The translations under genes were made by a program, and so were the position numbers. The notes under the pieces are model-generated. The model was given only the letters and a program-made list of their open reading frames with translations. It had not been told where the DNA came from and ran no database searches. From Sphagnum compactum (lineage: Eukaryota; Bryophyta; Sphagnopsida; Sphagnales): a DNA stretch of 64,000 bases. Below are positions 46,887 to 59,038 of the stretch, one piece after another. Position 1 is the first letter of the stretch, and every line of letters begins with the position of its first letter. Location of the stretch: positions 5,580,001 through 5,644,000 of the forward strand of contig OZ234501.1 of the NCBI GenBank assembly GCA_965153455.1. The letters run 5' to 3'.

Positions 46887-47450
46887 TGTTAAAGGAGTAG
46901 GCATATTACACTGTTTTTGGATGTATAAGGCATTATGGATAGGGATTGATCATCAAACATTGGAGGTTTAAATTTGGAATTTTTGTTTAATTTTGAATCA
47001 TGTTGATGGTGACTTGGGGCCTGCCCAAGTATGGGAGCTTTGGGGAAGTGAAATTAATTCTTAGACACATAGTTTTGGAATAATGGATATATGTAGGTAC
47101 TTTGTGGCAAAAATTACAAATTTTGTTTTTGTATACCACAGATTTAATCTTGTTGTTTGATTACATTTCAATAGAACATGGAATTTTTTGTTGTATTTTT
47201 TTATTGAAGTTTTTAGTAAATAAGGGAAGTATAAACTTTTGCAGTAATTTCCATATTCAAATTGTTGTGTGAATTATCTATAATATCAAAAATATCATGA
47301 AATGAATTGTAATTTTGTCTCTGGTTTTTTTACATTGAATTTTGAAGTACAAATTTTGGTTACCTGAAATAACCATGAATCTGGTGTTTAAATGGATTGT
47401 AGAAATTGGGAATGTGTGAATATTGTAGTGCAAATTTGTTGTTTCAATAA
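46887..47450 (+). repeat. Probable 3' LTR (start) of a gypsy-type non-autonomous element
   Basis: TGTTAAAGGAGTAGGC starts right after the polypurine tract. The right boundary is unknown; the CACTA-like arm at about 47520 may interrupt it. I found no matching 5' LTR in the window, so the call rests on position and the TGT start. Confidence 0.45.
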
Positions 47451-47519
47451 GTGTGGAGTATTTCTAAAGGGATTTAATCCACATCTACCAATAATCTAAA
47501 AATGAATCATTTATTTGGG

Positions 47520-47709
47520 TAGAAATTTAACAATTAAAATGACCACTCAAATGGTCCACTATTTTACTAGTAAAAAAAAACCACCTTAGTAGCACTAGAC
47601 ATTTTAAAATTGATTTGCCCAAAATGACTAGATGGCTTTTTTACACCTTTCCATATTGAATTTTTTTTAACAAAAAATTTAATCAATTAAACCAAGAATT
47701 CTAATGATG
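47520..47709. mobile_element. CACTA-like right arm (element 4, degraded)
   Basis: Collinear with the right arm of element 1 (31760-31938): AAATGGTC, CTAGACATTTTAAAAT-GA against CTGGACATGTTAAAATCGA, CCAAAATGAC, a TTTTTT-nAC run, and ACCAAGAATTCTAATGATG against ACCAGGAATTCTAGTAGTG. The other end was not found. Confidence 0.6.
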
Positions 47710-49582
47710 GGTAGAAAAGATAAAGAATGCACAATCATAAACAACTTTGACATTTCCCACAATATGCCCATCCATGTATTCAACTTGCCACCAACTCTTT
47801 TGAACCTTGTAATGCAAATCCAAATTGAAAGGTCATAAATTTTCAAACTGACCAAAGATTAAATACTTGCCATGAAATTCCAACGGGGACACTAGATGTT
47901 AAAATTCTAAACTATTTGCATTAAACAAGATTGGGGGGGGGGGGGGGATAAGGTGAGGGAATTTTTCTATTCCCCACCCTATTATTACCTTTTTTTAATA
48001 TGTAGATAATTCAACCACCTTATATATATATTTATATATATGCATCTAATTTCAATACCCTATATTCATTTTTAAAAATAGATTTAATAAGCTTGGAGCT
48101 AGATGGAAAGGAAGGTTGATTTTTCACAAGTGAATCACTTGCAAAATGAGCTAGGACATGCAAGAATAGTTATTTCAATGCCTTTTAGCAATCCACTTTG
48201 TTATAAGCAAGGTCAACAAATTTTGTGACCAATATTGCAATTGATCCATTACAATTTAAACACATGAAATTATGGCAGTAGACCACAACAATTATCAATA
48301 TGTCTTGTAATTTGATTATTAATATTACCTAATGCAAGTTCAATCTTTAGCTAGTTCATGAAACAATATATACATACAATGAAAAACCTAAACTATTTCA
48401 AAAAATTGTGTGATCTTGCGATATAACATGTTTAACACCTCACATAATCATACTAAAAGGTAAGTTTGCATTGTAATGAACCACCATAAGTGTAACCATT
48501 CCTAAATAACACATTTGTAAATTGTCAACTTGACACAAGATTCAATATTTTTCATGCAACTTGTGTATTGTGCTATAATCTATTATCAATAATGACATAA
48601 AAATATGAATCATTTCTATCAACATTTGAAGGTGAAAAAGGATTAGTTTAACACTTGTATCCACTTCTAAGGTCTTGAGTAAGTCCAATAAAATTCTCAA
48701 AATGGATCCAAATTTGTTTGGAAATTTTTCATTTTAATGCAAATTGAATAATTATTATGTACACTTTACATGGCGTGCAATCATCATTTGGATTCATGTG
48801 AAATAAATTATAAAACTCAGATTTTGCATGTTTTCTTTTGTTAACCTTGGGATAAATGTAAAAATATTTCATGAAACTCAAAAAAGTAATTCAAACATAA
48901 ATTTTGTGCATGGTTGCACATGATGTCACTTTCCAATGTCAACTCCTTATTCTTGTGACAAAGGAGTAAGGAGTTAGGTGTGGCCCCTATTAATGTAGAT
49001 TAACCCATTCTTCTAATGAGGTTTTGTGGAACCAAAGAATTCTTTGATGGCAAAAGCAAATGGGTGGTTCTTAACTTGGATGGTTGGCACCCACCTCCTT
49101 AACTTTTGTTTTGTTGAAGATCAACATTCCACTTGGACAATTCTCAATGGTGATAGTATGTGTTTTTTGATATATGTTTCTTGGTTATTGTTGTCCCATT
49201 GTCCCATTGTCCAAGTGTCATATGTTACCAATCCAACACATCCATGTGGTGTGGTATTTACATTACACCAAAATTTAACATTTATGATTAGTGACCAAAG
49301 CTAGTTATGTAGTTATATTTTCCATGTTTTTTATTCTAGACATAAACTTGTGACCATGAATACAACTACATGATTAAAAGTCTTCTTGAAAGCGATCAAA
49401 CCAAATTTTTTATTTCATTTACAATTTGAAATCAATACTTGTGGATAAAGGGAAAATGAAACGGAAGGTAGTAGCCAAAAAAGCTTGTAAATAAACAAGC
49501 ATAAATTTTTTTTAAAAACTAAAAAGTTTTCTTTTGAATTTATTGAATTTAAGCATATGATTTTATCCTAACTTATAGTACA
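47710..49582. other. AT-rich interval without a supported gene; 15-G run
   Basis: 47933-47947 is a run of 15 G. At 49190-49215 GTCCCATT occurs three times in a row. A 92-codon frame at 49026-49304 shows no domain. Confidence 0.4.
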
Positions 49583-50345
49583 TAGCTTGTGTAGCCCCTA
49601 TGTAGGCCTATGTAAACCTTTAGGAAGGCCAATGTAGACCTTAGGTAGCCCTTGGGACTAATATAGATAACCCTTCAATAAAGTATTTAGGTAACCCATA
49701 TGAAACTTTTAGGTAACCTAGGTAGCCCTTAAGTAGACATGAAATAACCCTTAGATAACATATGGGTAACTTACATAACCCCTATGGAGAGCTATGTAAC
49801 CTTTAAGTGACCCCCAGTTGGTAACCCTTATAGTCATGTAACCTTAAATAGCCCCTAGGTAATTTATGTAATCTAAGTAGCCCCAAAACAACCTTAGGTA
49901 GGCCATTAAGTAGCCCTTAAATAACCTACATAATTTAGGTAACATTTAGGTGACCAATTAAACAACCTTAAATAACCCCTAGATATTTTAAATAGTGTAA
50001 TCAACACTTAGCTAAGCCAATTAGTAGCCTAGGTAGCCCATATGTAGTCCCTAGATAGCTTACATAACATGGGTTGCCCTTAGGTTACCCCTAGGTAGGC
50101 CTTTAAGTAAACTAAGAAGTAATTCATAGGTCACCCTTAATTAGGTACATGCCTTATATAACTTGCCCTTAAATGGCATATAGAAACCCTAATTAACCCT
50201 TAGGTACATTCATATTAAACCTAGGCAACCTATCATAATCTCTAGAAGTAGCTAGAAGAAGCCTAGGTAGCCACTAAGTAACCTAGGTGGTTTAGACAAC
50301 CTTTAGGTAGCCTAAGCAACCCCTAGGTAGCCTAGGTGGGTCCAA
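49583..50345. repeat. Degenerate satellite of AGGTAGCCCTTA-like words
   Basis: About 760 bp built of variants of CCCTTAGGTAACCTAGGTAG, with no fixed period but a 10-22 bp spacing. Short outliers occur at 50620-50655 and 51280-51305. The core contains CCTAGG, so both strands look alike. Confidence 0.8.
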
Positions 50346-52093
50346 ATTCTTTAAGGTGTACCAAAATCATGACACAACATCACCTTTTCTATGTATTTTT
50401 TACCTAGTCATTTTTACCATGTAAACACATTTGTGGATTATTATGATGGAATCTAAATTTGTAGTGGTTTGAAATATGGTACTTATGAAATATTTGACAC
50501 TTTTGACTCATTAGTCTAGATGGGGATCAAAATATAGGGTAAAAAGGATTGTAGTAAAGATTAGGTCCTTTTTGTGCTAGGTGATACATCATTTTCAAGG
50601 ATTTTCACCCATGTGGCCTAAGTTGCCCCTAGGTAGTTTAAACAACCCCTAGGCCTAGGGTAAAAGCACTATAAGGTGGACCAAAAATGACAATTAAAAG
50701 TCCTTTTTGAAAGTCCTTATCCTTTGTATTTTGATTGTACTTTAAGTCCCATAAATTAGCTCAACCTTCAAATTAATTCAAATGATGTTAAAGTTAAAAT
50801 ATTTTTTCATATCTAAAATTGAGCCACCATTGAACTATTTCTTACACATTTTCATTCAAGATTGGTATTAAAAATATTATTATTATTATTATTTGAAAAA
50901 TATTGTCATTTACAAAAGTTTTAAATTGAATGTGATTTGATATTTTCTCAAATATGATCTTTTTAACTTGATCTTCTAACCTTAAGTGTTATCAACCTTC
51001 AAAGTGTTATATGCCAAAGTTTCAAAAACATTGGATAACAAATTGTGAAATAAAAATACATATTCAATTTTAAGAGAATTGGCACTATCCGTATGAAGTC
51101 CTTCTAGGATGGACCTTTCATTAAGTTTTTGTGATTTTTTCATTATTGAAATGTTTCATGTCTTACCTTCACATAAATGAGTCCTTTTTTGTGTCATCCA
51201 ATAATAATTAAAAAATTAATGTAATAATGATGACCCTACCTCAATGATAGTCCATTTCAAGCAATGTAGCTTGCAACTACCCCTAGGTGGCTTAAGAAGC
51301 CTAAGGTAAGAGATTCTTGTGGGTGAAGACCACCTTTGGGCATAACGTTGGGTAAAAATTATAAGTTAATTAGTTTAAAATAGGGTAAATTTTATTCAAA
51401 TAATCAATTTAATTATAATATAGGGTATGTAATAATCTGAAATAATGGAATATAATTAACATAGGTTGGATTTAATATGTATGTATTAAAAAATAGATAA
51501 TAATAAGGTGATAAAAAAATAGGTTGGACAATTATCTGATACCCTCGCTAAAAATGGTGGTTTGACACACATATTTCCCAAACTTTACATTAAGAGTCCC
51601 CCCCCGCGGCCTTATTGTTTCCAAAAAAAAAAACAACTTAATTCATGACCCACATCAAAAGAGAGAAAAAATTAAGTTCTTCATTCATTCTGGTTTCTAA
51701 ACTTTTTCTTTGGTCTCTAGTTAGCCTCTATAAACTCTATTAAGAAGAAGATAATTGAATATTAGGGATAGGGCAAAAATGGGGAAATATAAAAATTCCT
51801 TGCTACTTCAAGGCATAAAAAAGGGAAACATGCTAGCTAAAAAATGGATAGTAACAAAAACCCTTGGCTATGAAATGTTCGTTCAAGGGTTTTTTTTGTT
51901 GGGACCCACCCAACTTGATTTGCTAACTAATTAGAAGGCTTACATTCTTCTGGTTTAACCTCATGTGCCTAGAATAAATGAAACCCAAGTTGGTTACTTG
52001 GAAGATTTGATTTTTTTGTGATAAAAGGCTACTTGCCCATGAGGATTACTAAGTCCATTTGGTTCCAAAAATTTGCACATAGGGGTCTTTTTA
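50346..52093. other. AT-rich interval without a supported gene
   Basis: A (TTA) microsatellite lies at about 50875-50892. Nothing coding is seen. Confidence 0.4.
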
Positions 52094-52449
52094 ACTAGAG
52101 GACGTATTTTTTACAAGAGGCCAAAGGCTTGAATGACAATGGGTATTTTTTCACTAATCAATTTAACTAAAGCGACCAATTTGACAATTAGTCAATCGGA
52201 CACTAGTCAAATTGGCAAGTGCCTTAGTCAATAAGGACACCTATTATATTCAATCGATAGGGCTAACTAAGTAAGCTTAATCAAAGTGGCCAATGGTCTA
52301 ATCAAAAAGGCTAATTACAAATTTTAATACTAGTTGGGTATCCTGGGATTACATTTAACATTTTGACTATGTTTGATCAATTAGAAAAAAGTTGGAAATT
52401 GTAAAAGTTGGCGAATCATAACTAAATGAATCATGATCAAATTAATGAT

Positions 52450-54290
52450 GATTAATATATATATACACATGGTTTATTTAACTATGGTTAAATTGACTAT
52501 ATTGAAATTAATTGTGGTTCAATTACCTATCAAAAAACTAATTAAAAATAAAACTAACCATAATTAATCTAACCATGGTCAATTTAATCATGTTCAATTA
52601 ATCATAATTTGTTTAGTTGTATATGTTTTAACCATGGTTTGTTTAGCCATATTTAATTTAACCATTATTAATTTATTCATAATTAATTATTCCATCATTT
52701 TTTTGGCCATATTTAGTTTAATTATGGCTAGTTTCACCATAAGTAATTTAGCAATTATAAATATTTTAACTATGGTCAATTTAGCAATAGTTGGTTTAGC
52801 TTTAGTAAGTTTAGCCATGATAATTAATTTAGCATAATTAGTTTAACCATTACTAGTTGGGCCATTATTGGGTTCACCATAATGAATATCACCATGGTTA
52901 CTGTAAGCATAACTAAATTAGTTATATTTATTTTTAACATATTATTATTTTACCTTAATAAATCTAACCATAATCAATAGACCCATAATTGAATTAAAAA
53001 TATTGTTAATTTAACCATGGCCGGTTTTGCCATAATTATTTTAAGCACTTTTTTTTTAGCCATAATTATTTCACTCATTTTTTTTCAGCCAAATTCATTT
53101 TATTCATGGTTAATAGTTTAACCATTTCTAATTTAGCCATGTTTAATTTTTCCATAATTATTTTCATCATTTGAATTTTAGCCATAATTATTTCATTCAT
53201 GTTTATTTTAGCCATAATTAGTTTTTGCATAATTGGTTTGGCCATAAAATATTTATTCACCAATTAGTTTAGCCAAATTAACTTTAGTAATGATTATTTT
53301 AGCCAAATTTATTTACTCATGGTTAGTTTACCCACTCCTAATTTAGCCATGGATAATTTTGCCATAATTATTTCATTCATGTTTGTTTTAGCCATAATTA
53401 ATTTTTTCATTTATTTTTTGCCATAAAATATTTATTCATTAATTTGTTTAACCATATTAATTTTATTAGTGATTAGTTTAACCAAATTTATTTACTCATG
53501 GTTAGTATAACCATTTTTAGTTTAACCACAGTTAATTTTGCCATAAATATTTTTACCATTTTGATTTTAGCCATAATTACTTCATTCATGTTTATTTTAA
53601 CCATAATTAATTTTTGCATATTTGATTTTGCTATAAAATATATATTCATTAAATAGCTTAATCATATTAATTTTATTTGTACTTAGTTTACACAAATTTA
53701 TTTACTCATGGTTAGTTTAACCATTTCTAGTTTAGCCATGGCTAATTTTTCCATAAATATTTTAACCATTTTGATTTTAGCCATAATTACTTCATTCATC
53801 TTTATTTTATCCATAATTAATTTATGCATAGTTGGTTTGTCTTAAAATATTTATTCATTGATTAATTTAGTCAATTCTAGTTTAAGCATGGTTGGTTTAA
53901 CCATAAATTATTTATTCCTTAATTAGTTTGGCAATATTTGTTTTACTCATGGTTAGTTTAATCAATTCTAGTTTAGTCATAAAATATTTATTCGTTAGTT
54001 AACTTAACTACTTCTAATTTAGCCATGGTTGGTTTAGCCATAAAATATTTATTCATTGGTTAGTTTGGCCATAATTACTTTATTTATTGTTAGTTTAGCC
54101 ATATTTATTCATTGGTTAGTTTGACCTTATTTACTTTATTCATGGTTAGTTTTACCATATTTATTTAGATATGGTTAATTGAACCATAATTAGTTTCATC
54201 ATTGTTATTTTTCATAATTAATTTTTTTTTGTTGGTTTAACCAATATTAGTTTAATAATCATTAATTTTGCGATAATCAATTTTTCCTAA
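52450..54290. repeat. GCCATAATTA-type minisatellite with higher-order period
   Basis: Built of about 15-bp units such as TTTAGCCATAATTA and TTTAACCATGGTTAG. One frame (52634-52837) turns them into a five-residue repeat of the NLAII/NLTII type. A longer pattern is superimposed: the word TCATGG before TTAGT occurs at 53104, 53317, 53496, 53706, 53947 and 54140, spaced 179-241 bp, each with a similar order of units between. Confidence 0.9.
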
Positions 54291-54296
54291 GTTAAG

Positions 54297-54338
54297 TTAG
54301 CCACATATTTAACTTATGTAATATAAATATGTGGCTAA
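54297..54338. repeat. Perfect 15-bp hairpin at the edge of the minisatellite
   Basis: TTAGCCACATATTTA (54297-54311) and TAAATATGTGGCTAA (54324-54338) are exact reverse complements with a 12-base spacer. The arms contain the GCCA word of the satellite unit. Confidence 0.9.
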
Positions 54339-55054
54339 ATAACCTAAATATAATTAACTTATATGTAGGTGTATTTATTTATACATACACTACCTATATT
54401 CCACCTATATTTTAACCTATAGGTAATTTAGTTATATAAGCCAAGGTAGGCCATTTATATGCCTATGATAAATTACTAGTTGGTTAACTAATTATTTATT
54501 TAAAATACACTAATGAATGTGTAATTAAATAGTTAACTATTTAATTACTAAAAATACATTAATGATAATATATAATGAATTATGTCAAATTTGTAAGGAT
54601 TAATTTGGTTGTAATTATTAATCAACAATATAATACATTATAACTATCTTGATATTTTATATAATTCAAGGATTTATAATATGGTTGTAATTATTAATTA
54701 TAATTAAATAACTAGATGTTAGCTATTACTAATTTTAATTTTAACTTAATTAACATACATATTTACCTACCTCTTTATTTATTTATTTACTTAAATAATG
54801 TATCTTACATAGTTGTTTAGGAACAATGTTGTGTGATGTGTGTAAGGCTCTAATGTTGTGTGAACATGAAAATGTTTTTCTTTCCCAAAAGTTTAGTTAT
54901 AGGGTTTATTTGTCATCCTTTCCAAATGGTGAACAATATAGATGCACCATAAGCATCCAAAACATTAGAAATATTTTTAAATGGGAGGCCACTTGGGATG
55001 AGCCAATTGAAAAGGCTCAACCTTAAAGGCCAAATTCAAAATGAAATAGGATTT

Positions 55055-55305
55055 TCCTAATAAATAGGTAGATAGATAAATAAATATAAGTAGATAGGTA
55101 GGTAGATGATAGGTAAATAAATAGATAGATAAATAGGTAGGTAGGTAGATAATAGGTAAGTAGATAGATAAATAGATAGGTAGGTAGGTAAATAAATAGG
55201 TAACTTTGGTAGATAATAGGTATATAGTAATAGGTTGGTAGGACATATTTAGGTGAGTATGTAGGTATATGTTAGGTAAGTAGGTAGGTAAATAGCCTAG
55301 TAGGC
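55055..55305. repeat. GGTA/GATA simple repeat tract
   Basis: Degenerate TAGGTAGATAAATAGG array. It is the complement-strand counterpart of the ACCTACC tract inside element 1. The minus-strand frame through it (54977-55312) is repeat-encoded. Confidence 0.9.
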
Positions 55306-55734
55306 ATAACACGTAAGTTACCTAACCAAATTAATATAGCCAATTTGACTAAGCATGGCCATTTAATATGGCCAATTTGACTAGATCATTAGCATCTTGA
55401 TGGACCATTTTAAAAGTTTGTCCTTCTTGATTAAATGTATGATTGAACACTTGGTCAAAATGGTCACTTTAGTCAAAAGAACCATGTGTCTTTCATGTTC
55501 CATGCCTTTAGTCAAAGTGAACATCCTTTTGGTCATGTGAACATTTTAGTCAAATTGAACCTTTTGAAAAACCATGATTTCTTATACTGGTCAAATATGT
55601 CATTCATGTTTGATTGGTAAAAAAGTACATATGTCATTCAAACTTTGGGCCTCTAGTCAAAATGTAATATCCATTAGTCAAGAAAAGTTAGTCAATTAGC
55701 TTGGACCATTTGAAAAACAAGAAGTCTAGTAGTG

Positions 55735-57773
55735 GGCTTATCCAAGTTGGTACTTTTGATTGGTAATAACAATTTCCATTTTATTTACATTATAAGGTTG
55801 AAAGGAGCTAATGACACATCAATGAATGTAGATGGGAAAAGTCATAATAATCATTAATAATTTGCAAATTATGTTTCCTTGTTTTTGATGTATCCATGTT
55901 GAATATAATTCAAGGAATGGGATTGGAACTTTTACTTAAACCTAGGTTTAAAAATTGTTTGTCATCAATGACAGTGAGTTGGGTGTTGAAAATTACAGAG
56001 CTTTGGGTGGTTTGTTAGATTATATATTGTTTGGTGTTTCTTTTTGACCTAGTCAAGTTATTTGTCATTAGTAGAAGGGTGGGTGTAAGAATGAACGGAC
56101 TAAAGTGGGGCAAGAAATTACCATCTTTTTAGTCCAAAACAATGACTTTTCTTGTGGGTTAGAATTAATTACAAAAGTTTCCTATTGATTACTTGAACAT
56201 TTTCTCCATTGGATTTAAAGCCCAATTGGAGGTCCCTTTTTCTAACATGTGTGCACAAGAGTAACCCAAAAACCTTCCTTTTAAAATATTGTATGGACTT
56301 TTGAAAAACCCCTATTTTTAATTTGTTCAAAGTCCGTAAGTAAAACCTCACAAATGCCATGATGCAAAAAATTTCAAATTTAGTTTTCTTAATATGTTAT
56401 CTTACCAAAATCAAATCCAAAATAAACACATCAAAAATCATTGGACTATTTCAAAATTCATTTAAAAAATTAGTGCCATGATTACAATCCATAATTTTTT
56501 ACTTTAAAAGTCCATCCCTCTTATGGCTTTGTAGATTATGAAAATTTTAAAAATGCAACAAATACATATTCAAGTTAATATCCTCAAACTAAGTCCTATA
56601 GATAAATTTCCAAATTCATTTATTAAATATGGTCATTACAATGACATGGTCTTTACAAAATTAACCGAATAATCCAAAAATTAGTCCACTCATTCTTGCA
56701 CCCACCCAAAAGTGATGATATAGAAGTGAATGACATGGATGAAAAAAATTCATCAAGTTGATGGTGTGTCAGGTTGGGTTGGATATTGTGGGAGTTTATT
56801 TTGAAGTTTACAATTACCTTTTTTTATTGAAGTGCTTTGTAAAAGTTGGTTCACATCAAAAGGAACTGTTATGTGCATTACTAAAAGAACATGGTTTTTT
56901 CCATAACAACATTGCAATTGATATGATTATAAAATCAAAACTACATGTCTTCTTTGATTTTTAAAAACGAATTATTTAGTCAAAATAGACATTATGTTGG
57001 AGAAAAAATGCATGTGGAACCCATGGAATTGTTGAACTTGACTAATGTGACTAAAATCAATTATCTAACTAATTATGATTGTAATGCCACTTTTGATGTT
57101 TGGCAATACTAAAATAATTTAAAATATTATTTGATTATTTTCTAAATCAATGTCTTAAAAATAAAAGTAAATTATGAGTCTCATGTTCTCATTTTATTTT
57201 TCAATCATTCACATAAAATTAAAAATACAAGATGACTTTTGAAACATAACAAAATGACATGTGAAAAATGGAAGATTGAATTGAAATTTTCATATTTTAA
57301 TAAAGAAAAAACATAACTAACATACATGTGAAACTTGAATTAATTTAATGTTTTAGAATATGAATTAAAAATAGTAAAGATTTAACTTCTTTTACAAAAC
57401 TAAGGACATGTGAATTTGAATGATTTAAAAAAAGAAATTCATTTCATTATGAAATTTCTAAAACTAAAGTTTAATAGAATTATTAAACTTGAAAATTTCC
57501 CAAATCAAAATATAAAAATTACTGTAATTTTGAACCATTTCAAAAAAAATTATAAATTAAATTGATGAGTATTTAGATAAATTAATTATAACTAGATGTA
57601 TATCTAAAACTAACGACATACATTTTACATTTAAAAATTAATGAATTATAAATTCCAACGTAATTATCAAACTAAAAATGAATTACATTGAATAATGATA
57701 TTAAAATGTACATGCATAATAAATTTCATAATGCAATCACTCAACTATAATGCGTGATATTTGAAAAAATGTT
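55735..57773. other. AT-rich interval without a supported gene
   Basis: Frames at 56169-56360 and 56758-56964 carry no motif I recognise. No repeats found by eye. Confidence 0.35.
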
Positions 57774-58015
57774 AACATGGGGCAAAACAATTACAAATGA
57801 AACCAATTTGAAACACAATTAAATTTTGGTGCATTTTATTTCTTGATGAATAGAATAATTTTTACTTTCCTATCCATAGGGCGTGTTCACTAGTTGGTTA
57901 ATGCATATGTTTGTGGCTTGAATGTATGATGCACAAATTCATGGATTGATTTAGGAGCTAACATGAGGCAAGACAATTACAAAGAAAACCAAATTGGAAC
58001 ATAGTTAAGCTTTGC
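57774..58015. repeat. Direct duplication of about 55 bp, 186 bp apart
   Basis: AACATGnGGCAAnACAATTACAAA, followed by AACCAAnTTGnAACA, starts at 57774 and 57960. Possibly two ends of a 186-bp tandem duplication whose middle has diverged. Confidence 0.55.
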
Positions 58016-59038
58016 TATATACCATATTTTTTTGTTTATAGGTCATGGCTTCTAACTTCTAACTTCCCCTTCCCCTCTCATAAGGTTGTTGAATAAATGG
58101 TTAAAGCAATTATTTCTAACATAGTCTATGTGATGCCATGTGTAGGGTTTAGTCATTTGATTGAGCTACATGGCATATGGTTGCAAGTTAGTGAATCCAA
58201 ACTAACTTTGTGCAAGTTGTTGACCTCAAGGGCTACCCAAGCAGATCTTACACAATTAATGATGCAAATAAAGCGCATAACAAGATGGCCCTGCTTCTAT
58301 ATTGCAATAAAGTCTGACAGGTTTACATACATGTCTTGAAAATGGTGTAAACCTGTCCAATTTTATTAACAAATGCACCAAGCAAAAAATAGGACCTTGC
58401 TAGTTTTCTCCTACTTTTGTCAGGGGTTTTGCAGCTTGAGGTTTAGAGTTTATATGACATTTTGGACATTAGCTTTTGCACTTGGAGAACATGTAGGTGG
58501 GCCATATTATACCCTATTACCTTGGCAGCTTCCAACTAATGATATTGTTTTCAAAAATGTTGAAATTTTCGCCCCAAAAAATTCTTCAAATGAAAAAATA
58601 AAATTGAAGGAAAAAAATGAATCTTCAAGAATATTCTATTTGTCAAAATGAAAATTTCAAAAATTAATTAATTATTGAACAAACAATTTGTTGATGTTGC
58701 CAAGGTGTTACTATGGTCTCCAATGTCCTTCTAAACCTCTCAAATTATCATCTAGGAATTTAATTGGGGCTAATTAGTTATTGTTGATTGGTGTTCTTTG
58801 TTGAAATGCAAATTCAAACAGATGGGTGCTATTTATTCTATTATGAATTGTTTCCATGGTGTTTGTTCACATTACTAAGCAGCATGCCAACTTGTTCTGA
58901 GTAACCAACAACATCTGAGTGAATTTCTTAGCTGATTTTAATGTTCACAACTGGGATTTGAAAACCTCCACCTTGAGGACTAAATTCTTAAACACTTAAC
59001 TTTACATAGAAGTGACAGCAAATAGTAAATATGGACCC
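58016..59038. other. Interval without a supported gene
   Basis: Two plus-strand frames (58097-58339, 58373-58651) are 80 and 92 codons long and have protein-like composition, but no domain is recognised and they are in different frames. Confidence 0.3.

Larger units (their letters stand above)
52094..55734. mobile_element. CACTA-like element 2 (about 3.6 kb) filled with satellite DNA
   Basis: The right end ...GAAGTCTAGTAGTG (55734) is, on the other strand, CACTACTAGACTTC. From there inward about 130 bp align with the left arm of element 1 (30622-30750), including TGACTAATG, ACATTTTGACTAGAGG, TTGAATGACAT and ACCAATCAA. The left arm is recognisable from ACTAGAGG at 52094 (GGCTTGAATGACA, CTAATCAATTTAAC, AGTCAAATTGG), but its outermost 70-80 bp have decayed, so the true start is near 52020. 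The interior holds a 1.8-kb minisatellite, a hairpin, AT-rich DNA, and a GGTA array. No transposase. A 66-codon frame at 54826-55026 is unrecognised. Confidence 0.65.

Noticed and set aside
49026-49304. 92-codon plus-strand frame
   Set aside because: No recognisable domain, no neighbours in frame, and the composition is that of the local AT-rich DNA.
49583-50345. CRISPR-like spacing of short repeats
   Set aside because: Repeats are degenerate, spacing is irregular and the genome is a plant.
52634-52837. Hydrophobic five-residue-repeat frame that mimics membrane segments
   Set aside because: Translation of the GCCATAATTA minisatellite; no start context or conserved frame along the array.
54977-55312. 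Tyr/Leu/Thr/Pro repeat frame on the minus strand
   Set aside because: Translation of the GGTA/GATA repeat.
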